Positions 1 through 7,234 of a stretch of DNA of 21,080 nucleotides are shown piece after piece. Origin of the DNA: a virus; the IMG/VR virus record IMGVR_UViG_3300025138_000463, positions 1 to 21,080 of that record, one strand, 5' to 3'. The notes under the pieces were generated by a model that searched no databases, was not told where the DNA came from, and was given only the letters and a program-made list of their open reading frames with translations. Each line of letters opens with the position of its first letter. Position 1 is the stretch's first letter. The translations under genes and the position numbers were made by a program.

Positions 1-368
1 TTTACACCACTCTTGTGCCGCGTCCACTTAGCGGCGTTTATATGCGTTTGTATGGCTTGTCCTCTGCTACGAGCATTCTCTAATGTAGTTTGATTAGCAG
101 GTTTAATCTCTATAAGTTCTACATGTTCTGTACCGTCTTTGTCTTGATATTGTATCATAAAGTCTGGAACATAGTTGTGATACTTACCATCAACAGGACT
201 TCTATAAGGTATCTTTACATTTTCACTTGCCCATTTAAGTATATTAGGATGACTATCACACATACGCATAAATGCCAACTCCCAACTACTTCTGTACTTA
301 GGTGGCTTTGAGCCTACAAATTTACTAGTATTGGCGACTTCATACAAACCTTGTTGATATTTGGCCAT
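1..368 (-). CDS. 4: Head completion protein, T4 gp4-like (C-terminus cut by window edge)
   Basis: The reading frame opens with ATG at 368 and runs off the left edge, so only about 122 N-terminal residues are present. The protein starts MAKYQQGLYEVANTSKF, followed by a KYRSSWELAFMRMCDSHPNI segment, a later YVPDFMIQY strand and then ELIEIKP. This matches the layout of T4 gp4 (also called gp50/4): a YRSNWE-like helix, then a nuclease-fold core with D and E-x-K (here D in PDF and E-I-K), as in TnsA/restriction-type folds. gp4 acts late in head maturation, after DNA packaging, at the portal/neck. The start is one base beyond the stop of the upstream 144-residue gene (TAA-C-ATG), so it is probably translationally coupled. 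The family call is by eye and fairly secure; nuclease activity is not implied. Confidence 0.8.
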   Translation of the reverse strand, partial: MAKYQQGLYEVANTSKFVGSKPPKYRSSWELAFMRMCDSHPNILKWASENVKIPYRSPVDGKYHNYVPDFMIQYQDKDGTEHVELIEIKPANQTTLENARSRGQAIQTHINAAKWTRHKSGV

Positions 369-369
369 G

Positions 370-804
370 TTAAGACTTTATTAGTTTACTTACAGGACTC
401 TTGGAATTGTTTTTAGGTGTAACTAAATTAACTCTGTTGCCATTAGGTCTAAGAGCATTAATGGCATCGTATGCCTGTTTGGTAATGTTAAGTGTATTTT
501 CATTTATACTAAAGAAATCTATTGGTGATATATTTTGTTGCTCTGCAACTTTTATTAAAACTATAGCAAGAGCTCTTGCATTTGCTTCTTTAAACCCTAG
601 TTTTTCTAACCTTAAATTAATTTGTTCTAACATAGGACCATCTATATGTTGTACAGAATTTTCTGCAAAGTCGCCTAATATTTGAGAACTTGCTTGAGGT
701 AAAGGAAATTTTATTGTTGCATTTTCTAAAAATGTTGTTAGAGTGGATTGCAATACTTTGTATTCAATTTGGTTACCAAATGTATCGTATAAAGAAGTAC
801 TCAT
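370..804 (-). CDS. Small protein of the tail/head structural cluster, function unknown
   Basis: This 144-residue protein is not one I recognise. It is soluble-looking, with no signal peptide or membrane segment. It has a helical middle (about residues 45-100, rich in Leu, Ala, Asn and Lys) and a basic, serine-rich tail ending SKLIKS. Its ATG overlaps the stop of the upstream baseplate tube gene in a TAATG junction, and its stop lies one base before the gp4 start. It is therefore co-translated with virion genes from the gp19 promoter. Position and coupling suggest a low-copy virion or assembly protein; this is inference from context only. Confidence 0.6.
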   Translation of the reverse strand: MSTSLYDTFGNQIEYKVLQSTLTTFLENATIKFPLPQASSQILGDFAENSVQHIDGPMLEQINLRLEKLGFKEANARALAIVLIKVAEQQNISPIDFFSINENTLNITKQAYDAINALRPNGNRVNLVTPKNNSKSPVSKLIKS

Positions 805-2108
805 TATGTGCCTCCTCCGCCAGCAGTGGCACCTGCGTTACTGTTACCGGAATCACTTTGCTTATCGCTTTCACTTCCTTTTTCAACTTTATTAAATAAG
901 AATGTATCATTTTCAGGATCATTAATGGCATTATTAAATTCGTCTGTTAATGCACCTTTTAAAACATCTCCTAAGTCTTGACCGTTTACTGCACCTGATA
1001 ACCCTCTATCTATTATTCTTCCAAAAGGATTATTTTCTAAAAAGTCGGATACTCCATCCATAAAACCTGTCTCACCTTCATCTTCTGCAGGCTTAGATGC
1101 AGTATATAATTTATTTACTTTAGAATCTGTAGAAAGTTCTGAAACCATAATACTTGAACCGTCGTACAGTTTATCTGTATTTAAATAACTATCCACACCA
1201 GTTTCACCACCTGTTTTAGGTTGGCTTGTTCTGCCTCTACCTGAATTTGATCCTTCTTCTTCGTTTGCTTCGCCACTTAAAATATTTAAAGTCTGCGGTT
1301 GTAAAGCAATAGGTTTTTTATTTGCCACCATTCCTGGTAATTTTACACCTTCCATATTTTCAAATCTGGCTTTATCTTGTTCACTAAGATCAAAGTTATA
1401 AACATTTGTAGTTGTAAAGTTCTCATATTCAAAATCTAATTTAAAATCCATTAATTCACTGGCACTATAATCTATTTCACTTGGTGAGAATCCTGTCATC
1501 ATAGGATTAAATAAAGAATATTGTACACCTTGATTACCATGATAAAGTATCATGTCTATTCTTTCAAAAAAGTTTTTAGTTACTCCTAAGTCCATTCCAA
1601 AATCATTACTGCTCCATTGATATCCTTTAGTTGCTCCTGCTTCTCCTTGGTTACCAAATTTGGATTTCTGATATCCGCCATGTGTGTCACCACCCATAAA
1701 AGAAGTATCACGTTCATTATCATTAAATTTATTTCTAGGATTCATGTAATGATAACTGTAGTATTTCATAAACAATGTAAGCCATTCGTTTTGAATAGTA
1801 TCCATAACCGTTACACTAATAGGCGTATGCTCAACACCAGTTTGTATTATTTTTTTACGGTTAAATGAATTTTTAACTTCTGTATTAAAACTAACTTCAG
1901 GTAAAGTTGCAGTTCTAACTAATGAGGATATTCTAGTTCTAAAAGATGCTGAATCAGGTAGCATTCCTATAAGACGCCTGTTAATAATAAAATTTACATA
2001 GCCTTGAAACTTCTGCCTTGGTGGAGCAATATCCGGTTTGTAATGTTCGGCGTTACGGAAGTCCTTAAGAAAGAACTTCCGATGATTGCCTGATTTGAAA
2101 AACTCCAT
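804..2108 (-). CDS. Tail-tube-fold baseplate protein (gp54/gp48 class) with disordered C-terminal extension
   Basis: The 434-residue protein has an N-terminal part (about 30-245) that resembles tail-tube-fold proteins. It has a strand-rich stretch with LPEVSFNTE, then RKKIIQTGVEHTPISVTVMD, then a helix with WLTLFMKYYSYHY, a pattern shared by baseplate tube-initiation proteins of T4-like marine phages. From about residue 250 it becomes low-complexity and acidic/Gly-Ser rich, ending in AGGGGT, which is probably disordered. T4 has two such proteins, gp54 (tube initiator) and gp48 (tube cap). I cannot tell which this is. It follows gp19 with only a short gap, and its ribosome site lies inside a hairpin (separate entry). 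Expected to be present in about six copies at the base of the tube. Confidence 0.65.
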   Translation of the reverse strand: MEFFKSGNHRKFFLKDFRNAEHYKPDIAPPRQKFQGYVNFIINRRLIGMLPDSASFRTRISSLVRTATLPEVSFNTEVKNSFNRKKIIQTGVEHTPISVTVMDTIQNEWLTLFMKYYSYHYMNPRNKFNDNERDTSFMGGDTHGGYQKSKFGNQGEAGATKGYQWSSNDFGMDLGVTKNFFERIDMILYHGNQGVQYSLFNPMMTGFSPSEIDYSASELMDFKLDFEYENFTTTNVYNFDLSEQDKARFENMEGVKLPGMVANKKPIALQPQTLNILSGEANEEEGSNSGRGRTSQPKTGGETGVDSYLNTDKLYDGSSIMVSELSTDSKVNKLYTASKPAEDEGETGFMDGVSDFLENNPFGRIIDRGLSGAVNGQDLGDVLKGALTDEFNNAINDPENDTFLFNKVEKGSESDKQSDSGNSNAGATAGGGGT

Positions 2109-2126
2109 TAAGGATTAACTCCTTAA
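2108..2126 (-). promoter_or_regulatory. Hairpin enclosing the Shine-Dalgarno of the baseplate tube gene
   Basis: On the minus strand, TTAAGGA (2126-2120), a 5-nt loop GTTAA and TCCTTAA (2114-2108) form a perfect 7-bp stem. The stem contains AAGGA of the AAGGAG ribosome site and, in its other arm, the A of the ATG at 2108. The gp19 stop codon (2125-2123) lies in the 5' arm, so ribosomes finishing gp19 would melt the structure. This predicts that the low-copy baseplate protein is translated only by coupling to the abundant tube protein. Confidence 0.55.
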
Positions 2127-2761
2127 CCTAATGTTCCTGCGCCTGTGCTCACTGTTTCAGGGAATGGGTTTCCACTTACAGTTCTACCGTTAATGTCATT
2201 GTCACCTTCAAAGTGAATTGCATTATCGTATCTAACTTGTAAGATAACTTGTACAGGGTCACCTGCACTATAGTCGCCATCACTGTAATCTACGTTAGTT
2301 AAGAAACATCCTTCAAGGAACCAAACTTCAGTAGCACCTGCATTAACACCGTCAAGTATTTCTACTTGCATGTCAAATTTATAGTCGCTACCAGATGCTG
2401 GTGTTGATTGTTGGAAATGATTTAACTGTCTTTGCACTTGGGCACCAACTTGTTTTGCTACCTGGTTAGTGATATCATCACGTATAGTAACATTGATTTG
2501 TTCCCAGGTATGTTTACCTTGAACATAAACTTTCGAGTTGTAACTGTCTATAACCTGTTCTTCATAAGAAATTTTAGGTCTAGTTACTGATTGGATGTTC
2601 TGCGTTAAAACTTTAGTTTCTGCATTGCCTCCAAAATTGTTTAAAAAACTAACTCTAAATCTATATTTTAGTTTAGGCATTAAAACACCTGAACCTGTAT
2701 TACCCGTTACCGGAACACCAAATTTACTTTTAGTCTCTGTTGTTGCACTTGATACTGCCAT
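2123..2761 (-). CDS. 19: Tail tube protein, T4 gp19-like
   Basis: This 212-residue protein builds the inner tube of the contractile tail. Its order of elements fits gp19: a short variable N-terminus, the MPKLKYRFRVSFLNNFGG strand region, a SVTRPKISYEEQ segment with the VQGKHTWEQINVTIRDD strand pair, a helix (about 98-116), and then VWFLEGCFLTNVDYSDGDYSAGD and VILQVRYDNAIHFEGDN near the end, typical of tube subunits of T4-like marine phages (T4 gp19 is 163 aa; this one is longer at both ends). It has its own late promoter, and an AGGAG ribosome site exactly 6 nt before ATG, fitting very high expression. It is separated from the sheath gene by a terminator. The unusual order is sheath first, tube second, each as its own transcript. 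Confidence 0.93.
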   Translation of the reverse strand: MAVSSATTETKSKFGVPVTGNTGSGVLMPKLKYRFRVSFLNNFGGNAETKVLTQNIQSVTRPKISYEEQVIDSYNSKVYVQGKHTWEQINVTIRDDITNQVAKQVGAQVQRQLNHFQQSTPASGSDYKFDMQVEILDGVNAGATEVWFLEGCFLTNVDYSDGDYSAGDPVQVILQVRYDNAIHFEGDNDINGRTVSGNPFPETVSTGAGTLG

Positions 2762-2790
2762 ATTGTTCTCCTAGAACTTTTATATACGAA

Positions 2791-2798
2791 TATTTATC
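2791..2798 (-). promoter_or_regulatory. T4-type late promoter of gp19
   Basis: GATAAATA on the minus strand (2798-2791), preceded by GT. By T4 late-promoter spacing, +1 falls near 2785 (an A), giving a leader of about 24 nt that carries AGGAG (2772-2768) 6 nt before the ATG at 2761. Confidence 0.75.
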
Positions 2799-2841
2799 AC
2801 TTTGACCCCAAAAAGGTTAACTGCGTATATAATTCATTCAC

Positions 2842-2870
2842 AAAAAAGGGCAGTAAGAACCGCCCTTTTT
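2842..2870 (-). terminator. Rho-independent terminator after the sheath gene
   Basis: The arms AAAAAGGGC and GCCCTTTTT pair perfectly around a 10-nt loop. Read on the minus strand, the stem is followed by a run of U. It lies 18 nt past the gp18 stop and upstream of the gp19 promoter. Because both arms carry A/T runs it could also work on the other strand. It is the only clear intrinsic terminator I found in the window. Confidence 0.85.
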
Positions 2871-2887
2871 ATAGTTTAAGTTAAAAC

Positions 2888-5689
2888 TTATCCTGTTTGA
2901 CCCAAAGTATTTTGGATTCTTATTGGAATGTATATAAACTCAACTGCTTTAACAGGCTGTATCGCTATGTCAATGTGCAATTCGTTTCTATCAATTCTTG
3001 CCGCTGTGTTATTTGTTGTGTCACAAACTGTAACAAAGTCAAATAATCCACGTTGAGAAACAAGTTCACCAAGTAGTCTATCAACAACTACTTTAGCATT
3101 TGATCTTGTAACTTCATCGTTTGGCTCGAATAAGAATGGTTTCACTGCGTCATCTAATTGCTCACGTAAGTAAACAACTAGTCTTGCAACATTAACTCTA
3201 TCCAAAGCACTTGATACTGGGTTTAAAGTTTTCTGTCCAAATACTGCAATTCCACGTCCAGGGAAGTTTCCAATTGGATTAATCTTATTACTGTAAAGAC
3301 TATCTCTTTGTCCTTCACTTAAAGCAACTGCTGTAAATTCGCTTGATGTTGCGTTTAAGTAACCAGTTCCAGAAGCATTACTTACTAATCCTCTTTGGAA
3401 TCCTGCTGGTGCAAACCATGGGAATGCCACCTGGTCGTTAAATGCTAAAGTTCTTAAAGCCATATGACTTGCAGGAACCATAACACTTGAACCGTCTAGG
3501 TTAGTAGATAATCCGTGTGGGTAGTAAACAGCCGCATATGGTGAATTAGTTACTAAACCATCTTCGCCATTTTCAGTTGTTACTGCATTGTTATTAATCC
3601 AGTTAGAAGTACTAGTTGCATCTGCGGCCAGTCTTAATGGCGCATCAATAATACTGAATACTGTATTCTTACGATCTGTTCCAAGAGAAATCATTTCGTC
3701 TGCTAGTTCAGGATATCCTGGAACTGCAATAATATTGAAACGGTTAGTTTCGTTTCTAATATCTTGATTTGCTGTTAGAGCCGATTGTAAAGAAGTAACA
3801 ATAACTTTTCTCTGAGCCTTTCTCAACATGTGAGGAGCACCGTTTGCCTTGTTACCACTAAAGTCTTTCCATAATCCTGAAGTACTATCATATTGCTTAA
3901 CGTTACCGCCACTTGCCATCTTGTTCCATGCTAAAATATTACTAGGATATTTTGTAGGTGATGGAAGACCGTTTGCTTCACTAATTAATGCACTTGTTTT
4001 TGTTGATCTAAAATCACCAAATACAACACCTGCTGGTGTTAGTTGGTCTGTATTATCTACTAGTACCCAAGCACCTGCTGAACTATATTTGTAAATTTTA
4101 GGATAGTTTTCTAAGTCACTTCCGTCAACCCAGATATCACTAGTTTGTAATGCACCTGCGTCACTTTGTGTTGTAGGTTGTGTAGACTTAACTTGTACAT
4201 CACCTGTATAAGTTGCCCATGAACCTGCATTATTATATAGTAAATCAACTGTTGCTGTGCTTACTGTTGCATCATACCATAAAGTTTTGTCTGCTAAAGT
4301 TCCTGTTAATTCAGTTGCTTTTGCTGTAAAACTTAATGCTTCATAGTTACTGTAAGGAACATCTGCTGTAAGGTTAAGTTGTGTCGGGGCAAACCCTGAT
4401 ACGTTACCAGCCATTAATAGAATATCTTTACCATCACTATTAGTAATGTTAAGTTTTCCACTGTTGTTTGTTGCTATAACATTTGCTGTATGAGATAATG
4501 TTGCGTTAGCGGCCGATATTGCTGTATTAATATCTATAACCATATCGTCTACACTTGAATTACCGTTTGCATCTGCATCAGTACTAAATGTTACATTAAC
4601 ATTTGAACCGTCATTAACTTGCATAATCATACTAACTTTACTTGCATGTGCTGAAATAACAACTTCTGAACCAACTAATGCCGCAGTACTTTCTGCTGTT
4701 ACACTTGTAGTTCCATTATGTCTTTTAGGCGTAAACCATGCTTGTTCGTTGTCTTGTCCAACACCAGCAACATCAACAAAGATATCGCCAACTACTGGAT
4801 TAGCACCGTGATAACTTGTACCCCAAGCATCAGACATAGCCTTTCTTGCGTATGCTGTTTGCTCTGTGAAGAGTCCAGTACTGCTGTTATATAATTTAAT
4901 TTTTAAATCTGTACCATTACTTAATACATTCTGTTGTAAGAATACATCGCCTGATACTAGTGAACCACCACCTTGTCTTGTGGAAGGTAAATCACTGTGA
5001 TCACCAATTTGAAAATCTGCTGAAGATGTATTTGTTCCCCAACCTGAGCTTCCAATTACGTCCCATACTGTATCAGTTGTCTTTTGGTAAATTTTAATTG
5101 TGTCTTTAGTAGCACCTGCTGTTGTAAAATATACAGCCGCATAGTCATTTTTAATACCGTATGATGTTTTAGGAACATCTCCAGTAGTTAAATTTGTACT
5201 TGCTGGTACTTTAACTGTTTGTTTAATCCAATTAGATCCGTCCCATTTCTTCACACCGATTACAGATGATGTAGTATCCAACCAGTAAGAACCGTTTGCA
5301 GGTTTAGTAGTTGGTGCTATTGCAGTTGCTGAAAGATCATTTAAATCAACATCCGCTCTTAGAACGTAAGCACTATTGGCTATTCCTAAGAAACTATATG
5401 CTGATAATAATCCAAATTCATTTTGCTCATTACCGTGTAATTGTGTAAGTCCACTTGCTTTAAAAGTTGGATTTCCATAATTTTGTAATAATTCTCTTTG
5501 GCTAGAAATCTTGTAAAGTTTTCCAGCAGTTGCTGAAGTTGTATAAGCAGATGTGCCTGAACCGTCTGGACTTGTTTTGTCCTGTGCTGTCGCTACGACG
5601 ATTAAAGGAACACTACCAGAACCAGCGGGAGCATAAAAACTCTCATCTGATACTGTTACACTTACTCCAGGTGATGTTAATGTTGCCAT
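2888..5689 (-). CDS. 18: Tail sheath protein, T4 gp18-like, enlarged
   Basis: This is the contractile sheath subunit. The N-terminus has the sheath signature (SPGVSVTVSDESFY near residues 6-19), followed by the RELLQNYGNP element. The C-terminal third holds the conserved assembly domain: NPIGNFPGRGIAVFGQKTL, the VARLVVYLREQLDDAVKPFLFEPND region, and an end with VEFIYIPIRIQNTLGQTG. At 933 residues it is far longer than T4 gp18 (659). The extra length lies in about residues 120-610, which carry several copies of a strand-rich module of the type GSYWLDT...KKWDGSNW or DIWVDGSD...KIYKYSSAGAW. Such protruding-domain expansion is known in sheaths of marine T4-like phages. The gene has its own late promoter, an AGGAG site 6 nt before ATG, a palindrome in its leader, and a terminator behind it, all consistent with a high-copy product. 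Confidence 0.95.
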   Translation of the reverse strand: MATLTSPGVSVTVSDESFYAPAGSGSVPLIVVATAQDKTSPDGSGTSAYTTSATAGKLYKISSQRELLQNYGNPTFKASGLTQLHGNEQNEFGLLSAYSFLGIANSAYVLRADVDLNDLSATAIAPTTKPANGSYWLDTTSSVIGVKKWDGSNWIKQTVKVPASTNLTTGDVPKTSYGIKNDYAAVYFTTAGATKDTIKIYQKTTDTVWDVIGSSGWGTNTSSADFQIGDHSDLPSTRQGGGSLVSGDVFLQQNVLSNGTDLKIKLYNSSTGLFTEQTAYARKAMSDAWGTSYHGANPVVGDIFVDVAGVGQDNEQAWFTPKRHNGTTSVTAESTAALVGSEVVISAHASKVSMIMQVNDGSNVNVTFSTDADANGNSSVDDMVIDINTAISAANATLSHTANVIATNNSGKLNITNSDGKDILLMAGNVSGFAPTQLNLTADVPYSNYEALSFTAKATELTGTLADKTLWYDATVSTATVDLLYNNAGSWATYTGDVQVKSTQPTTQSDAGALQTSDIWVDGSDLENYPKIYKYSSAGAWVLVDNTDQLTPAGVVFGDFRSTKTSALISEANGLPSPTKYPSNILAWNKMASGGNVKQYDSTSGLWKDFSGNKANGAPHMLRKAQRKVIVTSLQSALTANQDIRNETNRFNIIAVPGYPELADEMISLGTDRKNTVFSIIDAPLRLAADATSTSNWINNNAVTTENGEDGLVTNSPYAAVYYPHGLSTNLDGSSVMVPASHMALRTLAFNDQVAFPWFAPAGFQRGLVSNASGTGYLNATSSEFTAVALSEGQRDSLYSNKINPIGNFPGRGIAVFGQKTLNPVSSALDRVNVARLVVYLREQLDDAVKPFLFEPNDEVTRSNAKVVVDRLLGELVSQRGLFDFVTVCDTTNNTAARIDRNELHIDIAIQPVKAVEFIYIPIRIQNTLGQTG

Positions 5690-5695
5690 TTTCTT

Positions 5696-5700
5696 CTCCT
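5696..5700 (-). promoter_or_regulatory. Shine-Dalgarno of gp18
   Basis: AGGAG on the minus strand (5700-5696), 6 nt from the ATG at 5689. The same AGGAG-N6-ATG arrangement is found at gp19 (2772-2768) and at the amidinotransferase gene (11731-11727), the three genes whose late promoters leave a real leader. Confidence 0.8.
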
Positions 5701-5704
5701 ATTT

Positions 5705-5718
5705 GTATTGATCAATAC
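5705..5718 (-). repeat. 14-bp perfect palindrome in the gp18 leader
   Basis: GTATTGATCAATAC reads the same on both strands. It lies between the predicted late transcription start (about 5727) and the AGGAG ribosome site (5700-5696). It could be a protein-binding site (operator-like) or a weak mRNA structure or dimerisation element. Nothing in the window identifies a ligand. Confidence 0.5.
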
Positions 5719-5732
5719 TATTGTATTAATCT

Positions 5733-5740
5733 TATTTATC
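5733..5740 (-). promoter_or_regulatory. T4-type late promoter of gp18
   Basis: GATAAATA on the minus strand (5740-5733), preceded by CT. The predicted +1 is near 5727 (A), with a leader of about 38 nt. Confidence 0.75.
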
Positions 5741-5790
5741 AGATATTTAAATTATTGTGTATTTAAGGAATTATGAGGTATTAACTGGTA

Positions 5791-6453
5791 TTAAACTATT
5801 TTAAGTGTAGTTTTAAATTCGCCTGTTTTCCAATCTCTAATTTCTTCTACTTGCTTGGCTAGGTCTTCGAGGGTGCCATTATTATTAATAATGTAATCAA
5901 CTGGGTAGCCTGCCCAATTCCATTCACTCTCATGAATGTCTCTGTATTTTGTTGTCATAATTTTTCTACTTACAACATTTTTATGAGCCTCACTTGCTGT
6001 TTCAAACCATTCAGGCAACTCTCCACGTTGTACCCAAATAACTTTGCCACCCATATTTCTTATTAAATCTAACTCATTTCTAAAACGTGCATCACTTATA
6101 ACTGTACAAGGTGCATTTTCTGTTTGTTTTAGTATTCTGTATTCTAAACTATTAAGCCAAATGTCTTGATCAAAGTGATTTCTAAGTACTTCTGTACCTA
6201 ATAATTGTAATGCTAGTCTGGGGGTAAAGTTAGGGACACCTAATTTTTTAGTCCAAAACATATCAGGCGTTTCTCTGAAATTTCTACTTTCTAATGTATC
6301 ACCTTCCAACATAGATCTTTCCCAGCCAAAAATACTGGAACATAGATCTTTAAGAGGGGAGGCAAAACTGTCATGAACACAACCACGTTCTACAAACATA
6401 TTGGCTACTGTATCTTTGCCACTGCCTATAAAACCGGTTATTCCTATTAACAT
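5791..6453 (-). CDS. 1: Deoxynucleoside monophosphate kinase, T4 gp1-like
   Basis: This enzyme phosphorylates dNMPs to dNDPs for phage DNA synthesis in the cytoplasm. The N-terminus has a P-loop GFIGSGKDT (residues 7-15, K13 and T15 contact phosphate) in the form typical of phage dNMP kinases, where SGKDT is characteristic. Further along are a substrate-lid region (about 60-75), LQLLGTEVLRNHFDQDIW (about 83-100), and a DARFRNELDLIR motif (about 120-131), all shared with T4 gp1-type kinases. At 220 residues it is slightly shorter than T4 gp1 (241). Its ATG overlaps the gp13 stop (TAATG), so it is translationally coupled to a structural gene. This is odd for a metabolic enzyme needed early, and the sigma70 promoter at 8643-8670 may supply early read-through transcripts. 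Confidence 0.88.
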   Translation of the reverse strand: MLIGITGFIGSGKDTVANMFVERGCVHDSFASPLKDLCSSIFGWERSMLEGDTLESRNFRETPDMFWTKKLGVPNFTPRLALQLLGTEVLRNHFDQDIWLNSLEYRILKQTENAPCTVISDARFRNELDLIRNMGGKVIWVQRGELPEWFETASEAHKNVVSRKIMTTKYRDIHESEWNWAGYPVDYIINNNGTLEDLAKQVEEIRDWKTGEFKTTLKIV

Positions 6454-7211
6454 TAGCCTATTACAAATCCTAGAGGGGTGTTACCTTCTTCGTATGCATG
6501 TACACTATCTTTAAGTGCCTGCATTTCTGCGAGGGCTTCACCTTTTAGAGCATCACCATTTAACTGAATGGCTCCACCTGCTCCTGGTAGTCCTGATGTA
6601 TATTTACTTCTTGCTTCACCTAACATCATTTTACTCATTGCCAAAGCATATGATCCTAACCAATTGCTTGAATAAACATCTCTTAATAATATACTTTCTG
6701 GAATGAAGTTATATACGCCAACTGCAATTTCTTCTTCGTGTCTTACGTTTCTTAAAATTTTAAGTTGCTTTGTGTTTCTATTCCATAAAAAGTTATATTC
6801 GCTACCAAATATACGCCCTAATGTTTCTTTGTATTGTGAGAAAGCATCAAATACTGCTAGTCCGCCTATTTGTCCTGCTTGTAACATATACATATTATTA
6901 AAAGCAACATCAAATGGGTCAAAGTTTGTACCGCCACTATTGGTACCAATACCTCTACGATACATTCTTCTAACTTCCATTACTTCATCTGGTAAGATAT
7001 ATTCAGTTACATCTTTTTCTGTATTGAAAAATATAATACTTTCTTCTACAGACCCAGAACTTAATTGTCTGTAAATACCTACCGCTTTATCTATTGCTAC
7101 GTCATAGTGTTCTCTGTCTAATTCAACATCAACCATGCCGTCAGCCAAACGAAGTTGTACTTCAGAAATTAATTCTTCTCTACTTTTATATCCTATTTGA
7201 TCTTGTGCCAT
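6453..7211 (-). CDS. 13: Neck protein, T4 gp13-like
   Basis: The 252-residue protein matches the gp13 pattern. It starts with a helical segment SREELISEVQLRLADGMVDVELDREHYDVAIDKAVGIY, which parallels the T4 opening (a 'rRLGaPiinvEltpdqiydci.rALelY' pattern). It ends with an ALAMSKMMLGEARSKY...LPGAGGAIQLNGDAL helix-loop and closes on PLGFVIG, just as T4 gp13 closes on PFGILVG. gp13 forms the neck collar under the portal together with gp14. The ATG at 7211 lies exactly 5 nt after a GATAAATA late promoter, with no Shine-Dalgarno, so the mRNA is predicted to be leaderless. Its usual partner gp14 is on the other strand, about 6.6 kb away. Confidence 0.87.
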   Translation of the reverse strand: MAQDQIGYKSREELISEVQLRLADGMVDVELDREHYDVAIDKAVGIYRQLSSGSVEESIIFFNTEKDVTEYILPDEVMEVRRMYRRGIGTNSGGTNFDPFDVAFNNMYMLQAGQIGGLAVFDAFSQYKETLGRIFGSEYNFLWNRNTKQLKILRNVRHEEEIAVGVYNFIPESILLRDVYSSNWLGSYALAMSKMMLGEARSKYTSGLPGAGGAIQLNGDALKGEALAEMQALKDSVHAYEEGNTPLGFVIG

Positions 7212-7216
7212 ACTAC

Positions 7217-7224
7217 TATTTATC
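7217..7224 (-). promoter_or_regulatory. Late promoter of gp13, 5 nt from the ATG
   Basis: GATAAATA (7224-7217 on the minus strand), then GTAGT, then ATG at 7211. With T4-like spacing, +1 is the A of ATG. The same GATAAATA-GTAG-N-ATG arrangement occurs at gp14 (13775-13790). Confidence 0.75.
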
Positions 7225-7234
7225 TAAATTTGCC

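Noticed and set aside
401-899. Two plus-strand ORFs (401-685 and 690-899)
   Set aside because: They are antisense to the 144-residue gene and the end of the baseplate gene, with no start signals; shadows.
5741-5790. Short direct repeat GGTATTAA twice near 5778-5796 as a regulatory repeat
   Set aside because: Only two copies at the end of the kinase gene in AT-rich DNA; not distinguishable from chance.
6703-7074. 123-codon plus-strand ORF
   Set aside because: It lies entirely antisense to gp13, has no ribosome site or promoter, and its composition looks like a reverse-strand shadow.
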